A DNA stretch of 26,461 bases from an uncultured Prevotella sp. (GCA_934217675.1 CAKQCV010000034.1:1-26461); one strand, 5' to 3'. Counted from the stretch's first letter, positions 1 to 8,723 are shown. The notes: generated by a model not told the origin, from the letters alone. Numbers and translations: made by a program.

Positions 1-33
1 AAAGAAAGGATATAGAAAAACAACTTGAAAAAG

Positions 34-80
34 AAAGTACCATAACTCTGAAGTGTTATTCTTCAATGTTATGGTACTTT
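34..80. terminator. Bidirectional intrinsic terminator at the end of the lipoprotein gene
   Basis: A perfect 13-bp stem (34-46 pairs with 68-80) encloses a smaller TGAAG/CTTCA stem (49-53 with 61-65). On the minus strand the stem is followed by a T-rich run (CTTTTTC), and on the plus strand by GCTTTTTATT, so it could stop transcription from both sides. It lies 18 bases after the stop codon of the BACON-like lipoprotein gene and closes the dxs-trk operon. The plus-strand T run suggests a convergent gene just left of the window, which cannot be seen. Confidence 0.85.
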
Positions 81-98
81 GCTTTTTATTATAAACAA

Positions 99-551
99 TT
101 ACTTGTCGGAAGATGATGCTTTTTCTTGTTTCAGATGTAACGACAAGCCATACACACTGCCACCACATGAAACATGAATATATTTATCACGTGCGTTCTT
201 TGTATCAGTATTGGCTGTTACGTTGACTACTATCTTTTTGTCTACAATTCTCGCTGTAAACCATCCACCCTCTGTAACATTCTTCGAATCTTTCAACTTG
301 CCATTCTTTATTGACATGACATTGGTTTCCGATGTTTTGTTGTTTGCTCCAGTTTCCTTGTTGTTTATTTGAGTAATGGTCAAATCTACAGCATTACTTA
401 CGGTAATCGTTTTCTCGCCACCCGATGCGCTAACACTTATATCTGTGTTGTTGGGAGACAATTGTGGCATTATGTATTTATCATCATCATCGCTACAAGA
501 CATGAACACTGCTGAACATAAAGCAACTAACAAAAAAAGATATTTCTTCAT
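99..551 (-). CDS. BACON-like surface lipoprotein, 150 residues
   Basis: Small secreted lipoprotein of unknown role. The signal peptide MKKYLFLLVALCSAVFMSC ends in a lipobox with the cysteine at residue 19. Next comes S-D-D-D-D, which matches the known Bacteroidetes lipoprotein export signal (acidic residues right after Cys), so display on the outer face of the outer membrane is inferred. The rest resembles one BACON domain: an early SASGGEKTITV strand, a central GWFTARI, then N-x-D-T-K-N-A-R and a final LHLKQE strand. The open frame extends upstream to a TTG at 560, but the ATG at 551 directly precedes the lysines of the signal peptide and is preferred. It is last in the operon, about 60 bases after trkH. 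A TAAATTTG box overlaps the gene start (558-565) but sits too close to serve it well. BACON domains are usually linked to binding glycans or mucins; no catalytic motif is seen. Confidence 0.8.
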   Translation of the reverse strand: MKKYLFLLVALCSAVFMSCSDDDDKYIMPQLSPNNTDISVSASGGEKTITVSNAVDLTITQINNKETGANNKTSETNVMSIKNGKLKDSKNVTEGGWFTARIVDKKIVVNVTANTDTKNARDKYIHVSCGGSVYGLSLHLKQEKASSSDK

Positions 552-611
552 TCTATTCAAATTTATTAATTATAACTATATTATAAACAAGATAACAGTG
601 AAATTATTGCA

Positions 612-2069
612 TTAATTATCTTTCCAAAAATCTTGCGTAAAGAGCACAATAACACTAAATATCTCCAAACGTCCCATCAACATAAGTATGGAGCATATCC
701 ATTTCCCTACATCAGGCAAGATGTTCCAAGATGCAGTAGGACCAATCTCCAAGCCCAGAGTTGGACCAACATTACTCGCACAACTCATGGCTATAGTTAT
801 AGAGTTTGTGCTATCTACCCCCATACATATCAAGCAAAAATAAGCAAACAGGCACAATGCCATATACAGGGCGAAAAATACAAGAAGCGTGACCTGGTTT
901 GAAGTGTTCACGATATTTCCGTTGACCCTTACCGGCAACACAGCCTTAGGGTGCAATATCCGTTTCAGCTCATTCCGTATTACTTTAAGTAAAATTACAC
1001 CACGTGCACTTTTAAAACCTCCACTCGTACTTCCGGCACATGCTCCTATGAACATGCAGATGCTGAGGATTACCCATGTTATATGGTGCCATTTGCCTGC
1101 ATCGTCATTAAAGACTCCTGTTGTTGTTATGAACGATACAACTTGGAAAAGTGCACTGCGAAAGGCGTGTGCAATATCATAATGATTGTATGCAATAAGG
1201 AAATACATAATACCTGCTGTTGCCGTCAGTACAATAAAGGCATACAGCTTAAATTCTGAATCACGGAACAGCGACATGAATTTGCGCTTGAACAACGACA
1301 TATATAATAAGGTGAAGTTGGTTCCAGACAAAAACATGAACAATACCGAGACATAATCAATCGCTACGGAATGGAAATGCCCAGTACTGTCGTTATAGGG
1401 TGAAAATCCACCCGTGGCAGTAATGCTCATCGAATAATTCACGCTATCAAAAACGTTCATGCCACAGAAATACAAAGAAACCATACATCCAACTGTCAGA
1501 AGCAAATAAACCAGCCATATAGACTTGGCACTTGATGATATTCTTGGATGCAGTTTACTTTTTATCGGACCTGTAGACTCTGCCGAAAATACGCGTGTGC
1601 TTCCACCGACCAAAGACGGAAGTACGGCTATTGTGAAAAAGGCTATTCCAAGTCCACCGATCCATTGTGTCATCGAACGCCAAAAAAGCAAACCATGCGG
1701 CAAAGCCTCAACATCATCAATAACAGTAGCTCCTGTTGTTGTGAATCCCGACATTGTTTCAAAATATGCATTCGTATAGTTTGGCACATAGCCACTTATC
1801 GTGAAAGGCAATGCTCCAAACAAACTGAAAACTATCCAAGTGACAGTGACAAGTAAGTATGCATCACGCCGGTTCATTGAATTCTTAGCTTCACGACCTT
1901 TATATTTCAACAAGAAGCCACAAAATACAATTACACTTATAGAAGCTGCGAATGCAAATGCATCATCTTCACGATACAATAAAGCTATGCCTAAACATAT
2001 AAGCATTATTATGGCTTCTATAAACAATAACTGACCGAGTATCCTGTAAACTAATCTAAAATTTATCAC
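612..2069 (-). CDS. trkH: Potassium uptake protein TrkH, 485 residues
   Basis: Integral inner-membrane K+ translocating subunit of the Trk system, working with the cytoplasmic TrkA subunit encoded just upstream. The protein is hydrophobic throughout, with about ten membrane segments arranged as four pore repeats. The selectivity-filter strands are visible: SGFTTTGAT (residues 108-115), SITATGGFS, SFITTTGVF and SNVGPTLG. The conserved basic loop GSTSGGFKSARG precedes the last repeat. The length is normal for the family. It begins 13 bases after trkA stops, so the two are co-transcribed and probably made in matched amounts. The last residues (FTQDFWKDN) look like a natural family end, not a truncation. 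Confidence 0.95.
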   Translation of the reverse strand: MINFRLVYRILGQLLFIEAIIMLICLGIALLYREDDAFAFAASISVIVFCGFLLKYKGREAKNSMNRRDAYLLVTVTWIVFSLFGALPFTISGYVPNYTNAYFETMSGFTTTGATVIDDVEALPHGLLFWRSMTQWIGGLGIAFFTIAVLPSLVGGSTRVFSAESTGPIKSKLHPRISSSAKSIWLVYLLLTVGCMVSLYFCGMNVFDSVNYSMSITATGGFSPYNDSTGHFHSVAIDYVSVLFMFLSGTNFTLLYMSLFKRKFMSLFRDSEFKLYAFIVLTATAGIMYFLIAYNHYDIAHAFRSALFQVVSFITTTGVFNDDAGKWHHITWVILSICMFIGACAGSTSGGFKSARGVILLKVIRNELKRILHPKAVLPVRVNGNIVNTSNQVTLLVFFALYMALCLFAYFCLICMGVDSTNSITIAMSCASNVGPTLGLEIGPTASWNILPDVGKWICSILMLMGRLEIFSVIVLFTQDFWKDN

Positions 2070-2082
2070 GCCTGTATATATT

Positions 2083-3426
2083 TTATTTGAAGAATCTCTC
2101 CAACTTATCCATTCTCATGTTATAACAGAACACTACAACTATATCACCTGCTTCAATCTGAGTTCCTCCCGAAACAAGAAAACCTTCGCCATGGCGCACA
2201 AGTCCTCCTATTGTTGCTCCCACAGGCAATCCGAGCTCATAAACTTTCTTACGTGTAACCTTTGATCCTTGCTGTGCCGTAAACTCGGCAACATCAGCAT
2301 TTGCTGTCATGATGAAACGCATATTATTTACTTCTGTGTCGAGCATCATCTGATATATATGGCTTGCAGCTATTGCCTTTTTATTGATTATTGTACCAAT
2401 ATCAAGACTCACTGCCATATTTACATAATCAAGATTCTCTACCGCAGCTACCGTTTTTCTGACACCAAGGCGCTTTGCCGTGAGACAAGCAAGAATGTTG
2501 GTTTCGGCATTACTTGTAAGTGCTACAAAGGCTTGAGTACTATGTATGCCTTCTTCATTAAGCAAAGACAGGTCACGCCCGTCACCGTTGATAACAAGAA
2601 CATTTTTGTTATCTATCTGTTCGTTCAGATAATCGCATCTTTGCTCATCATTCTCAAAGACCTTCACGTTCATATACTCAGGCATGTTTGCCAACGCTCT
2701 AACGGCAGTGTTTCCACCACCCATTATCATCACGTTCTTTACATCAACATAGTGCTCTTTGCCTACTATCTTTCTAACGTATGGTATATATTGGCGCGTT
2801 GTCATGAAGTAAGCCATATCGTAGGTCTTCAGCTCATCGTCTCCACGCGGAATAATGGTTTCACCACCTCGCTTTATTGCTACTATATAATATGGCGAGT
2901 CTGGTTTGCACAGTTCTTTAAGAGGTTTGTTCAGTATCTCACACGACTCCCTTAATTTTATGCCAAGCATTACCAATGCCCCTCCATGCACATCCCAGCG
3001 CTGACGTACCCAACTCATTTTCAAGCCGTTCACAATATCGTATGCTGCAAGATTTTCTGGATATATAAGTGAGTCAATACCAAGTTTCTCATAAAACTTT
3101 GACATTTCAGGCTCTACGAACTCATAGTTGTTAACCTTTGCAACAGTTTTCTTTGTACCTACAGCCTTTGCCATGACACAACTATTCATGTTCATGTTCT
3201 CGTCTGGAGTCACTGCTATATACAAATCTGCCTCAGATGCTCCAGCAGACTTCAAAGCCTTCAGACTTGTTGGGCTGGCATGCATTGTAAGCAAATCATA
3301 ATCTGTGCTTATATTGTTAAGCCGATCTTCATCTTCATCAATAAGCACAATATCGTGATTGTTTCTCGACAGCAACTTTGCCAAATGAGATCCAATCTCA
3401 TAAGCTCCCGCTATTATAATTTTCAT
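2083..3426 (-). CDS. trkA: Trk potassium system NAD-binding regulatory subunit TrkA, 447 residues
   Basis: Cytoplasmic gating subunit of the TrkH channel. It has the usual tandem RCK layout: a first Rossmann domain (from residue 1) and its TrkA-C domain (about 145-225), then a second Rossmann domain (from about 230, motif MGGGNTAVRALANM) with a second TrkA-C domain reaching the C-terminus. The first nucleotide-binding loop reads GAYEIG where the classical motif is GxGxxG; the middle glycine is a tyrosine, so NAD(H) binding in the first half may be altered. The following acidic VLIDEDEDR strand end, which contacts the ribose, is intact. It sits 10 bases after dxs and 13 bases before trkH in one operon. 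Confidence 0.94.
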   Translation of the reverse strand: MKIIIAGAYEIGSHLAKLLSRNNHDIVLIDEDEDRLNNISTDYDLLTMHASPTSLKALKSAGASEADLYIAVTPDENMNMNSCVMAKAVGTKKTVAKVNNYEFVEPEMSKFYEKLGIDSLIYPENLAAYDIVNGLKMSWVRQRWDVHGGALVMLGIKLRESCEILNKPLKELCKPDSPYYIVAIKRGGETIIPRGDDELKTYDMAYFMTTRQYIPYVRKIVGKEHYVDVKNVMIMGGGNTAVRALANMPEYMNVKVFENDEQRCDYLNEQIDNKNVLVINGDGRDLSLLNEEGIHSTQAFVALTSNAETNILACLTAKRLGVRKTVAAVENLDYVNMAVSLDIGTIINKKAIAASHIYQMMLDTEVNNMRFIMTANADVAEFTAQQGSKVTRKKVYELGLPVGATIGGLVRHGEGFLVSGGTQIEAGDIVVVFCYNMRMDKLERFFK

Positions 3427-3436
3427 TTTTTAAGTT

Positions 3437-5335
3437 CTACTTAACTATATTGTCTATTGCCTTACATATACCGTCAGCATCAATGCCAACAATTTGCTGA
3501 AGTTCGCCAACTGTTCCATGTTCAACGAAACTATCCGGAAGTCCTAATCTCACAATATTTGGATGATAGCCATTGTCGTCCATCCATTCAAGCACTGCCG
3601 ATCCAAAGCCTCCCTCACGGATTCCATCTTCAACTGTAATTATATTTTTAAACTTATGAGCCACTTCATATAACAAGTTCTCATCAAGAGGTTTTACAAA
3701 ACGCATGTCATAATGAGCAATGCTCAAATCACTGCGCTCTGCAATTGCCTTTTGAACATTATTGCCCACCGGCCCGATTGAAAGTATTGCTAAGTCTTCA
3801 CCGTCAGAAAGTTTTCTGCCTGTTCCAACCTCAATTTCCTCCAGTTCACAATGCCAATCACTGAGCACGCCTCTGCCTCTTGGGTATCGGATAACAAATG
3901 TCCCCTTGTCTGGAAGCTGAGCAGTATACATGAGTCGTCTGAGTTCATGCTCATTCATTGGCGATGAAATGGTCAAGTTTGGTATTGGGCGCAATGCTGC
4001 CATGTCGAATGCTCCATGATGTGTTGAGCCATCTTCGCCAACAAGTCCGGCACGATCCAGACAAATAACTACCGGCAGATTAAGTATAGCAACATCATGA
4101 ATTATATTATCATACGCTCTTTGAGCGAAAGCACTGTATATATTACAGAAAGGCAACAGTCCATCTTTTGCCATTCCTCCAGAGAATGTCACTGCATGCC
4201 CCTCGGCTATACCAACATCAAATGCCCTGTCTGGCATTTCTTTCATAAGAATATTCATAGAACAGCCTGTTGGCATCGCTGGGGTAACTCCCACTATTCT
4301 TGGATTTTTGCGAGCAAGTTCTAAAAGTGTATTTCCGAATACATCTTGATATTTTGCCGGTTCTGTGCCATCATCACTTTTTATACGCTCTCCTGTCGTT
4401 ACATCAAATTTTCCAGGAGCATGCCATATTGTTGCTGCTTTTTCAGCAGGAGCATATCCATGGCCTTTAACTGTATGCAGATGAAGAAGTTTTGGACCTT
4501 TCATATCACGCAACTGCCTAAGCGTACGGACGAGTTCTATAACGTTATGCCCGTCAAATGGACCAAAATATCTTATATTCATTCCTTCAAAGATATTTTG
4601 TTGGTGGCTGATTGCCGATTTTAAAGCATTATTGAGGCGTATGATTCCTTTACGACGGTCTTCATCAAGCATTCCGTTTGACTTTAGCCACGTTGCCACT
4701 TTGAATCTCCACTTATTGTATGTCTCGTTTGTATTGAGTTTCAACAAATAATGTTTCATTCCTCCCACACTGCGATCAATGCTCATATTATTGTCATTCA
4801 ATATTATAAGCATGTCATTAGGAGTCGTCGACACATTATTGAGTCCTTCAAAAGCCAATCCGCCACTCATGGCACCATCGCCTATAATTGCAACAACACG
4901 CCGGTCGTCATGCCCTGTTTTCTTTGCAGCGACAGCCATTCCGAGTGCTGCAGATATGGAATTCGAAGCATGTCCACAAACAAATGTATCATATTCGCTC
5001 TCTAACGGAGACGGGAACGGGCGAATGCCATGCAACTTTCTGTTTGTATAAAAGTTGTCGCATCTGCCAGTCAGTATCTTATGTCCGTATGCCTGATGAC
5101 CAACATCCCACACAAGTCGGTCGTATGGAGTATTGAATACATAATGCAAAGCTACAGTCATCTCCAATGCCCCAAGGCTTGATGCAAGATGACCAGGATT
5201 GACAGAAAGTTCCTTCAGTATATCTTCTCTTAGCTCATCACATAACTGCGGAAGTTTTTCAACTGGCAACTTTCTCAGATCTTGCGGATATTTTATCTTT
5301 GATAACAAATTACTCTTTTTGTTTTCCATCATCAT
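3437..5335 (-). CDS. dxs: 1-deoxy-D-xylulose-5-phosphate synthase, 632 residues
   Basis: Condenses pyruvate and glyceraldehyde 3-phosphate, using thiamine diphosphate and Mg2+, in the first step of the MEP isoprenoid pathway; cytosolic. The sequence is full length. Visible marks are the early His motif [11 protein letters not shown] (residues 76-86), the ThDP/Mg motif GDGAMSGG with paired Asn (GDG at 152-154, NN at 166-167), [14 protein letters not shown], the transketolase motif [13 protein letters not shown] carrying the conserved catalytic Glu, and [16 protein letters not shown]. The start is one of three consecutive ATGs (5335, 5332, 5329). The first overlaps the stop of the preceding gene (ATGATG), pointing to translational coupling. 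A trkA-trkH pair directly downstream is an arrangement I recall from other Bacteroidales. Confidence 0.97.
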   Translation of the reverse strand: MMMENKKSNLLSKIKYPQDLRKLPVEKLPQLCDELREDILKELSVNPGHLASSLGALEMTVALHYVFNTPYDRLVWDVGHQAYGHKILTGRCDNFYTNRKLHGIRPFPSPLESEYDTFVCGHASNSISAALGMAVAAKKTGHDDRRVVAIIGDGAMSGGLAFEGLNNVSTTPNDMLIILNDNNMSIDRSVGGMKHYLLKLNTNETYNKWRFKVATWLKSNGMLDEDRRKGIIRLNNALKSAISHQQNIFEGMNIRYFGPFDGHNVIELVRTLRQLRDMKGPKLLHLHTVKGHGYAPAEKAATIWHAPGKFDVTTGERIKSDDGTEPAKYQDVFGNTLLELARKNPRIVGVTPAMPTGCSMNILMKEMPDRAFDVGIAEGHAVTFSGGMAKDGLLPFCNIYSAFAQRAYDNIIHDVAILNLPVVICLDRAGLVGEDGSTHHGAFDMAALRPIPNLTISSPMNEHELRRLMYTAQLPDKGTFVIRYPRGRGVLSDWHCELEEIEVGTGRKLSDGEDLAILSIGPVGNNVQKAIAERSDLSIAHYDMRFVKPLDENLLYEVAHKFKNIITVEDGIREGGFGSAVLEWMDDNGYHPNIVRLGLPDSFVEHGTVGELQQIVGIDADGICKAIDNIVK

Positions 5336-5754
5336 AGGTCAGCTTTATCAATATTTACAAGAAAAGCTTTCATCTTCTCGTCGTCTTCACATAACGCTTT
5401 AAATCCTTCTACGAATCTGCGCAATATATTCTCGTTTTCTGAATACGCACAAAACATGTCGCTTTCCGGATCAAGCTCTATTATTTCTCTTGCCTCTGGA
5501 AATTCTTCATTTATATATTTTTCAGCAAGAGCCTCCCATATATAGCCATTATCTGGCATACCGAGGCTGTCAAGGATATCATGTTTATACTCATCACCTG
5601 CATAAAGAACGACTGCATATTCTCCGTCATTATTAGAACGCCAACTAAACGGATAATACGGACTGTCTTCCACCACTTCCAATCCGCCATTGCTATTTTG
5701 CGGATGCTGCCGCTTTGACAGTCGCTTCTTTATTGCCCTAAATATATTTCCCAT
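5332..5754 (-). CDS. Imm51-like small acidic protein, 140 residues
   Basis: First gene of the dxs-trk operon; its TGA overlaps the dxs ATG. After a short basic start ([16 protein letters not shown]) the protein becomes acidic. Residues about 85-135 contain [17 protein letters not shown], then [19 protein letters not shown] and a closing helix FKALCEDD. This resembles what I remember of the Imm51 family (the NGYxW...DPExxMFCAYS signature), known from predicted contact-toxin immunity loci. There is no toxin gene beside it, so an immunity role is not shown and the match needs a profile search. No signal peptide or membrane segment is visible, so it should be cytoplasmic. It may be an orphan immunity-fold protein recruited to another job. 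Confidence 0.7.
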   Translation of the reverse strand: MGNIFRAIKKRLSKRQHPQNSNGGLEVVEDSPYYPFSWRSNNDGEYAVVLYAGDEYKHDILDSLGMPDNGYIWEALAEKYINEEFPEAREIIELDPESDMFCAYSENENILRRFVEGFKALCEDDEKMKAFLVNIDKADL

Positions 5755-5785
5755 ATAAAATTCACATTATAATATATAATAGCAT

Positions 5786-5794
5786 GCAAATGTA
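5786..5794 (-). promoter_or_regulatory. Candidate -7 box of the Imm51-like/dxs/trk operon
   Basis: On the minus strand the sequence reads TACATTTGC, a full match to the Bacteroidetes -7 consensus TAnnTTTG(C). It lies 32 bases upstream of the ATG at 5754, a normal leader length. No clear TTTG is found at the expected -33 distance. It is the only candidate I see for the whole five-gene operon. Confidence 0.6.
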
Positions 5795-5896
5795 GTAATT
5801 TTATTCCATCCTCATTATATAAATAGGCAATAAATAACATAAAACGACAGCTTTTCCATGAAACGATACCCAGGAAAGATTAGAAACATCAAAAAT

Positions 5897-5944
5897 AAAG
5901 TCATTGGTTTTTTCTATAAAGAAAGTGAAACAACCAATGACTTT
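5897..5944 (-). terminator. Intrinsic terminator of the fabK-like gene
   Basis: A perfect 13-bp stem (5897-5909 with 5932-5944) starts 6 bases after the stop codon of the FabK-like gene and is followed on the minus strand by TATTTTTG. It separates fabK transcription from the dxs operon downstream. The plus-strand side has CTTTTTTG, so it could work in both directions. Confidence 0.85.
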
Positions 5945-5949
5945 TTTGT

Positions 5950-6894
5950 TTATAAAGCAGCAACGAGCCTGTTGCGAGTCTCATCAAACTCTCTTGCCAT
6001 TCGCTTCATTATCTCAGCAACACTTTGCACTTCGTGTATATCTGAAGCAATCTGTCCTATCTCAAGTTCACCATTATCAAGTTGACCTTCAAATATACCG
6101 CGCTTTGAGGCTGCCTTGCCAAGAATCTCCTTTAGCTCATCAGCTGTAGCCCCATTGTCTTCGGCTTTTTTTATCAAATCATAAAGCTGATTCTTTATCA
6201 ATCGAGTTGGCGCTATTTTCTTCAAGCATAGCATTGTGTCACCTTCCTGCAATGCCACACAACGCTCTTTGAACGAATCGGCAGCCGAACTTTCTTTGCT
6301 AAGGGCAAAAACAGTTCCGCATTGCACGCCCTCGGCTCCAAGTGCCATTGCTGCAAGCATTGCTTGACCAGAAGCTATACCACCTGCTGCTATCAAAGGG
6401 AGAGTTGTTGCCTTTCTCACTTGTGGTATCAACGTCATTGTTGTAGTTTCCTCTCTGCCATTATGCCCGCCAGCTTCAAAGCCTTCTGCAACAACAGCAT
6501 CCACACCCGCTTCTTCACATTTCTTTGCAAATTTGCTGCTCGATACAACATGTACCACCGTTATTCCTGCATCATGCAACATTGACGTGTATTTTTTGGG
6601 ACTTCCGGCAGAAGTAAATACAATTTTCACTCCTTCATCAACGATCATCCCCATAAGTTTGTCTATCTCAGGATACATAAGTGGCACATTGATTCCCCAA
6701 GGTTTCGTTGTGGAATCTTTCATCTTTCTTATATGTTCAAGTAAAGTATCTGGATGCATAGAGCCAGCACCTAACAATCCTAACCCACCGGCATTGCTCA
6801 CAGCCGAAGCTAAACGCCATCCACTACACCATACCATTCCGCCTTGTATTATAGGATATTCTATCCCAAACAGTTTTGTTATTCTATTCTCCAT
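5950..6894 (-). CDS. fabK: FMN-dependent enoyl-ACP reductase FabK type (nitronate monooxygenase family), 314 residues
   Basis: Flavin TIM-barrel enzyme that most likely reduces enoyl-ACP in the last step of fatty-acid elongation (type II FAS). It follows Streptococcus pneumoniae FabK closely by eye: RITxLxxIxYPIxQGGM at the N-terminus, SNAGGLGLLGAG (33-44), KPWGIN, then AEGFEAGGHNG with the conserved His at residue 144 (the same number as in FabK), PLIAAGGIASG (phosphate-binding loop of FMN) and GAEGVQCGTVFALSKES. The length is normal. Nitronate monooxygenases share the fold and several motifs, so that activity cannot be excluded, but the EGxEAGGHxG signature and TTMTLxxQV favour FabK. It forms a single-gene unit with upstream repeats that carry promoter boxes and its own terminator. 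Confidence 0.85.
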   Translation of the reverse strand: MENRITKLFGIEYPIIQGGMVWCSGWRLASAVSNAGGLGLLGAGSMHPDTLLEHIRKMKDSTTKPWGINVPLMYPEIDKLMGMIVDEGVKIVFTSAGSPKKYTSMLHDAGITVVHVVSSSKFAKKCEEAGVDAVVAEGFEAGGHNGREETTTMTLIPQVRKATTLPLIAAGGIASGQAMLAAMALGAEGVQCGTVFALSKESSAADSFKERCVALQEGDTMLCLKKIAPTRLIKNQLYDLIKKAEDNGATADELKEILGKAASKRGIFEGQLDNGELEIGQIASDIHEVQSVAEIMKRMAREFDETRNRLVAAL

Positions 6895-6917
6895 ACTTTA
6901 TTAGATTTACTATTACT

Positions 6918-7098
6918 TTATGCCGAACCGCAGCTTATCTTATACAAAGATAATGCAAGGTGAGAGCAAAACATCAAGCTTGCTTGTATGTTATGCCGAA
7001 CCGCAGCTTATCTTATACAAAGATAATGCAAGGTGAGAGCAAAACATCAAGCTTGCTTGTATGTTATGCCGAACCGCAGCTTATCTTATACAAAGATA
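6918..7098. repeat. 73-bp tandem repeat, 2.5 copies, each with a promoter-like box
   Basis: Copies start at 6918, 6991 and 7064; the first two are identical over 73 bases and the third stops matching after 35 bases (7098). Each copy contains CTTATCTTATACAAAGATA, which on the minus strand includes TATCTTTG, a full match to the -7 consensus TAnnTTTG. These boxes lie at 6945-6952, 7018-7025 and 7091-7098, all pointing towards fabK. The unit also holds the palindrome CAAGCTTG. Its wording resembles interspersed repeats I recall from Bacteroidales intergenic DNA; this is from memory, not a search. Confidence 0.9.
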
Positions 7099-7117
7099 CT
7101 TATCTTATGCAAAGATA
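7080..7117. repeat. 19-bp tandem duplication with dyad symmetry
   Basis: CTTATCTTATACAAAGATA (7080-7098) is followed at once by CTTATCTTATGCAAAGATA (7099-7117), 18 of 19 identical. CTTATCTT and AAGATAAG form an 8-bp dyad around each promoter-like box, so the TATCTTTG box lies inside a small inverted repeat. It adds a fourth minus-strand TATCTTTG (7110-7117). It truncates the third 73-bp copy, which suggests a separate slippage event. Confidence 0.85.
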
Positions 7118-7313
7118 AGTAACTTTGTTCTATTTCGCAAATTATATAACGAAGCAAAATGAAAATGCTTTCTTGAATAAGAAAACGAAATTGTAGCACC
7201 CAAAAAGAGTCATCAGATAATACTTATTACATATATGCATGCCAACTTATACCATTTTTACAAAAAAAACATTTCTTTGCTTTACAAATAAAAGCTAATA
7301 AAATGTTTTTTAT

Positions 7314-7322
7314 TAAATTTGC
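7314..7322 (+). promoter_or_regulatory. Candidate -7 box of the metY-like gene
   Basis: TAAATTTGC fits TAnnTTTG(C) completely and lies 44 bases before the ATG at 7367. No TTTG is found at the usual -33 spacing. Its position makes the ATG at 7319 unusable, since that codon would be inside the promoter. Confidence 0.6.
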
Positions 7323-7366
7323 AAGCACTTTATAAAAACAAACACGAAATTAAAAGTTGTATAAGT

Positions 7367-8656
7367 ATGAAAGAAAAGAAATTGCACTTTGAGACACTAC
7401 AATTACATGTAGGACAGGAACAGCCAGACCCAGCTACCGATGCACGCGCTGTACCAATATATCAAACAACATCTTACGTGTTTAGGAATTCGCAACACGC
7501 TGCCGATCGCTTTGCGTTGAAGGATGCAGGAAATATATACGGAAGACTGACTAACTCAACACAGGCAGTTTTTGAAGACCGTGTTGCTGCTCTTGAGGGT
7601 GGTGTTGCTGGACTTGCTGTAGCATCGGGAGCTGCAGCAGTAACATACGCACTCCAAAATATCCTCTCTGCTGGTGACCATATCGTTGCTGCCGACAATA
7701 TGTATGGAGGTTCATTCAACCTTATTACTCATACCCTGTCAGCTTTTGGAATAACGAATACAATTGTAAACGTAAACGATACCAATGCTCTCGAAGCTGC
7801 GATAAAGCCAAACACAAAGGTTATATACGCTGAAACATTTGGAAATCCTAATTCTGACGTAACAAACCTTGATGCTGTTGCAGCTGTCGCACACAAGCAT
7901 AACATTGTGTTTATTGTCGACAACACATTCGGCACACCATATCTTATTCGTCCTATTGAGCATGGAGCTGACATCGTTGTTCATTCAGCAACGAAATTCA
8001 TTGGTGGTCACGGCTCAAGCTTAGGAGGAGTAATTGTGGATGGGGGAACATTCGACTGGAAAGCCAATGCTGACAAGTATCCTACTCTTGCAAAACCAGA
8101 CCCAAGCTACCATGGAGCTATATTTGCTGATGTTGCAGGAAAAGCAGCCTTCGTAACAAGAATACGCGCAGTTGTTCTGAGAGATACTGGTGCAACAATA
8201 TCTCCATTCAATGCTTTTATATTGTTGCAAGGACTTGAAACTCTATCACTACGCGTTGAGCGCCACGTTGAAAACGCACTGAAGGTTGTCAAGTTCCTTG
8301 CCAATCATCCAAAGGTTGCAAAAGTAAACCATCCGTCTCTGCCTACTCATCCTGACCATGCACTGTATGAGAAATATTTCCCTAACGGAGGTGGAAGCAT
8401 ATTCACATTTGAGATTAAAGGTGGAGAAAAAGAAGCATGGAAGTTTATTGACTCTCTCGAGATTTTCTCACTTCTGGCTAACGTTGCCGATGTAAAAAGT
8501 CTTGTTATACATCCTTACACCACGACACACTCTCAAATGTCTCCAGAAGAGCTTGAACAGCAACATATCACTCCGTCTACAATCAGACTGAGCATTGGAA
8601 CTGAGCATATTGATGACATTATTGATGATTTGTCGCAGGCTCTCGACAAGATTTAA
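7367..8656 (+). CDS. metY: O-acetylhomoserine aminocarboxypropyltransferase (sulfhydrylase), MetY-like, 429 residues
   Basis: PLP enzyme of the Cys/Met metabolism family. It most likely joins O-acetylhomoserine with sulfide to make homocysteine in methionine synthesis; cytosolic. Visible marks are the start HFETLQLHVGQEQPDPATDAR, YGRLTNSTQAVFEDRVAALEGG, the ASGAAAVTYA phosphate loop, FGTPYLIRPIEHGADIVVHSATKFIGGHG with the PLP lysine at residue 210, and the C-terminal HPYTTTHSQM and LSIGTEHIDDIIDDL. The insertion between the PLP lysine and the next domain (NADKYPTLAKPDPSYHGAIF) is typical of MetY and sets it apart from MetB/MetC. The ATG at 7367 is chosen over 7319 because the family starts there and the -7 box covers 7319. 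It stands alone, with no metX nearby. Confidence 0.93.
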   Translation: MKEKKLHFETLQLHVGQEQPDPATDARAVPIYQTTSYVFRNSQHAADRFALKDAGNIYGRLTNSTQAVFEDRVAALEGGVAGLAVASGAAAVTYALQNILSAGDHIVAADNMYGGSFNLITHTLSAFGITNTIVNVNDTNALEAAIKPNTKVIYAETFGNPNSDVTNLDAVAAVAHKHNIVFIVDNTFGTPYLIRPIEHGADIVVHSATKFIGGHGSSLGGVIVDGGTFDWKANADKYPTLAKPDPSYHGAIFADVAGKAAFVTRIRAVVLRDTGATISPFNAFILLQGLETLSLRVERHVENALKVVKFLANHPKVAKVNHPSLPTHPDHALYEKYFPNGGGSIFTFEIKGGEKEAWKFIDSLEIFSLLANVADVKSLVIHPYTTTHSQMSPEELEQQHITPSTIRLSIGTEHIDDIIDDLSQALDKI

Positions 8657-8723
8657 CAACAAGTATGCTGAGGTTAATATAGGGAAAACAAAAAGAAGAG
8701 GAAAATAAAATATTTACAAAATA

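Larger units (their letters stand above)
6895..7366. other. Divergent intergenic region fabK/metY-like
   Basis: This 472-base gene-free stretch lies between two divergent genes. Its left half is filled by the 73-bp tandem repeats and a 19-bp tandem duplication, and its right half (7120-7313) is plain AT-rich sequence ending in the metY-like promoter. I looked for a SAM-type riboswitch before the methionine gene and saw no convincing one. A second plus-strand TAACTTTG (7120-7127) could be an additional start for the metY-like gene. Confidence 0.6.

Noticed and set aside
2269..2955. 228-codon plus-strand frame antisense to trkA
   Set aside because: It lies entirely opposite a clear trkA, its product is Cys/His/Tyr-rich without domains, and no promoter or ribosome-binding site precedes it.
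6918..7117. CRISPR-like repeat pattern
   Set aside because: The 73-bp units abut each other with no unique spacers and no cas genes are near; it is a plain tandem repeat.
7120..7313. SAM riboswitch before the metY-like gene
   Set aside because: I saw no conserved SAM-family helices or terminator in this AT-rich stretch, so nothing supports one.
7319..7366. 16-residue extension of the MetY-like protein
   Set aside because: The ATG at 7319 is within the -7 box and the extra residues do not belong to the family start.
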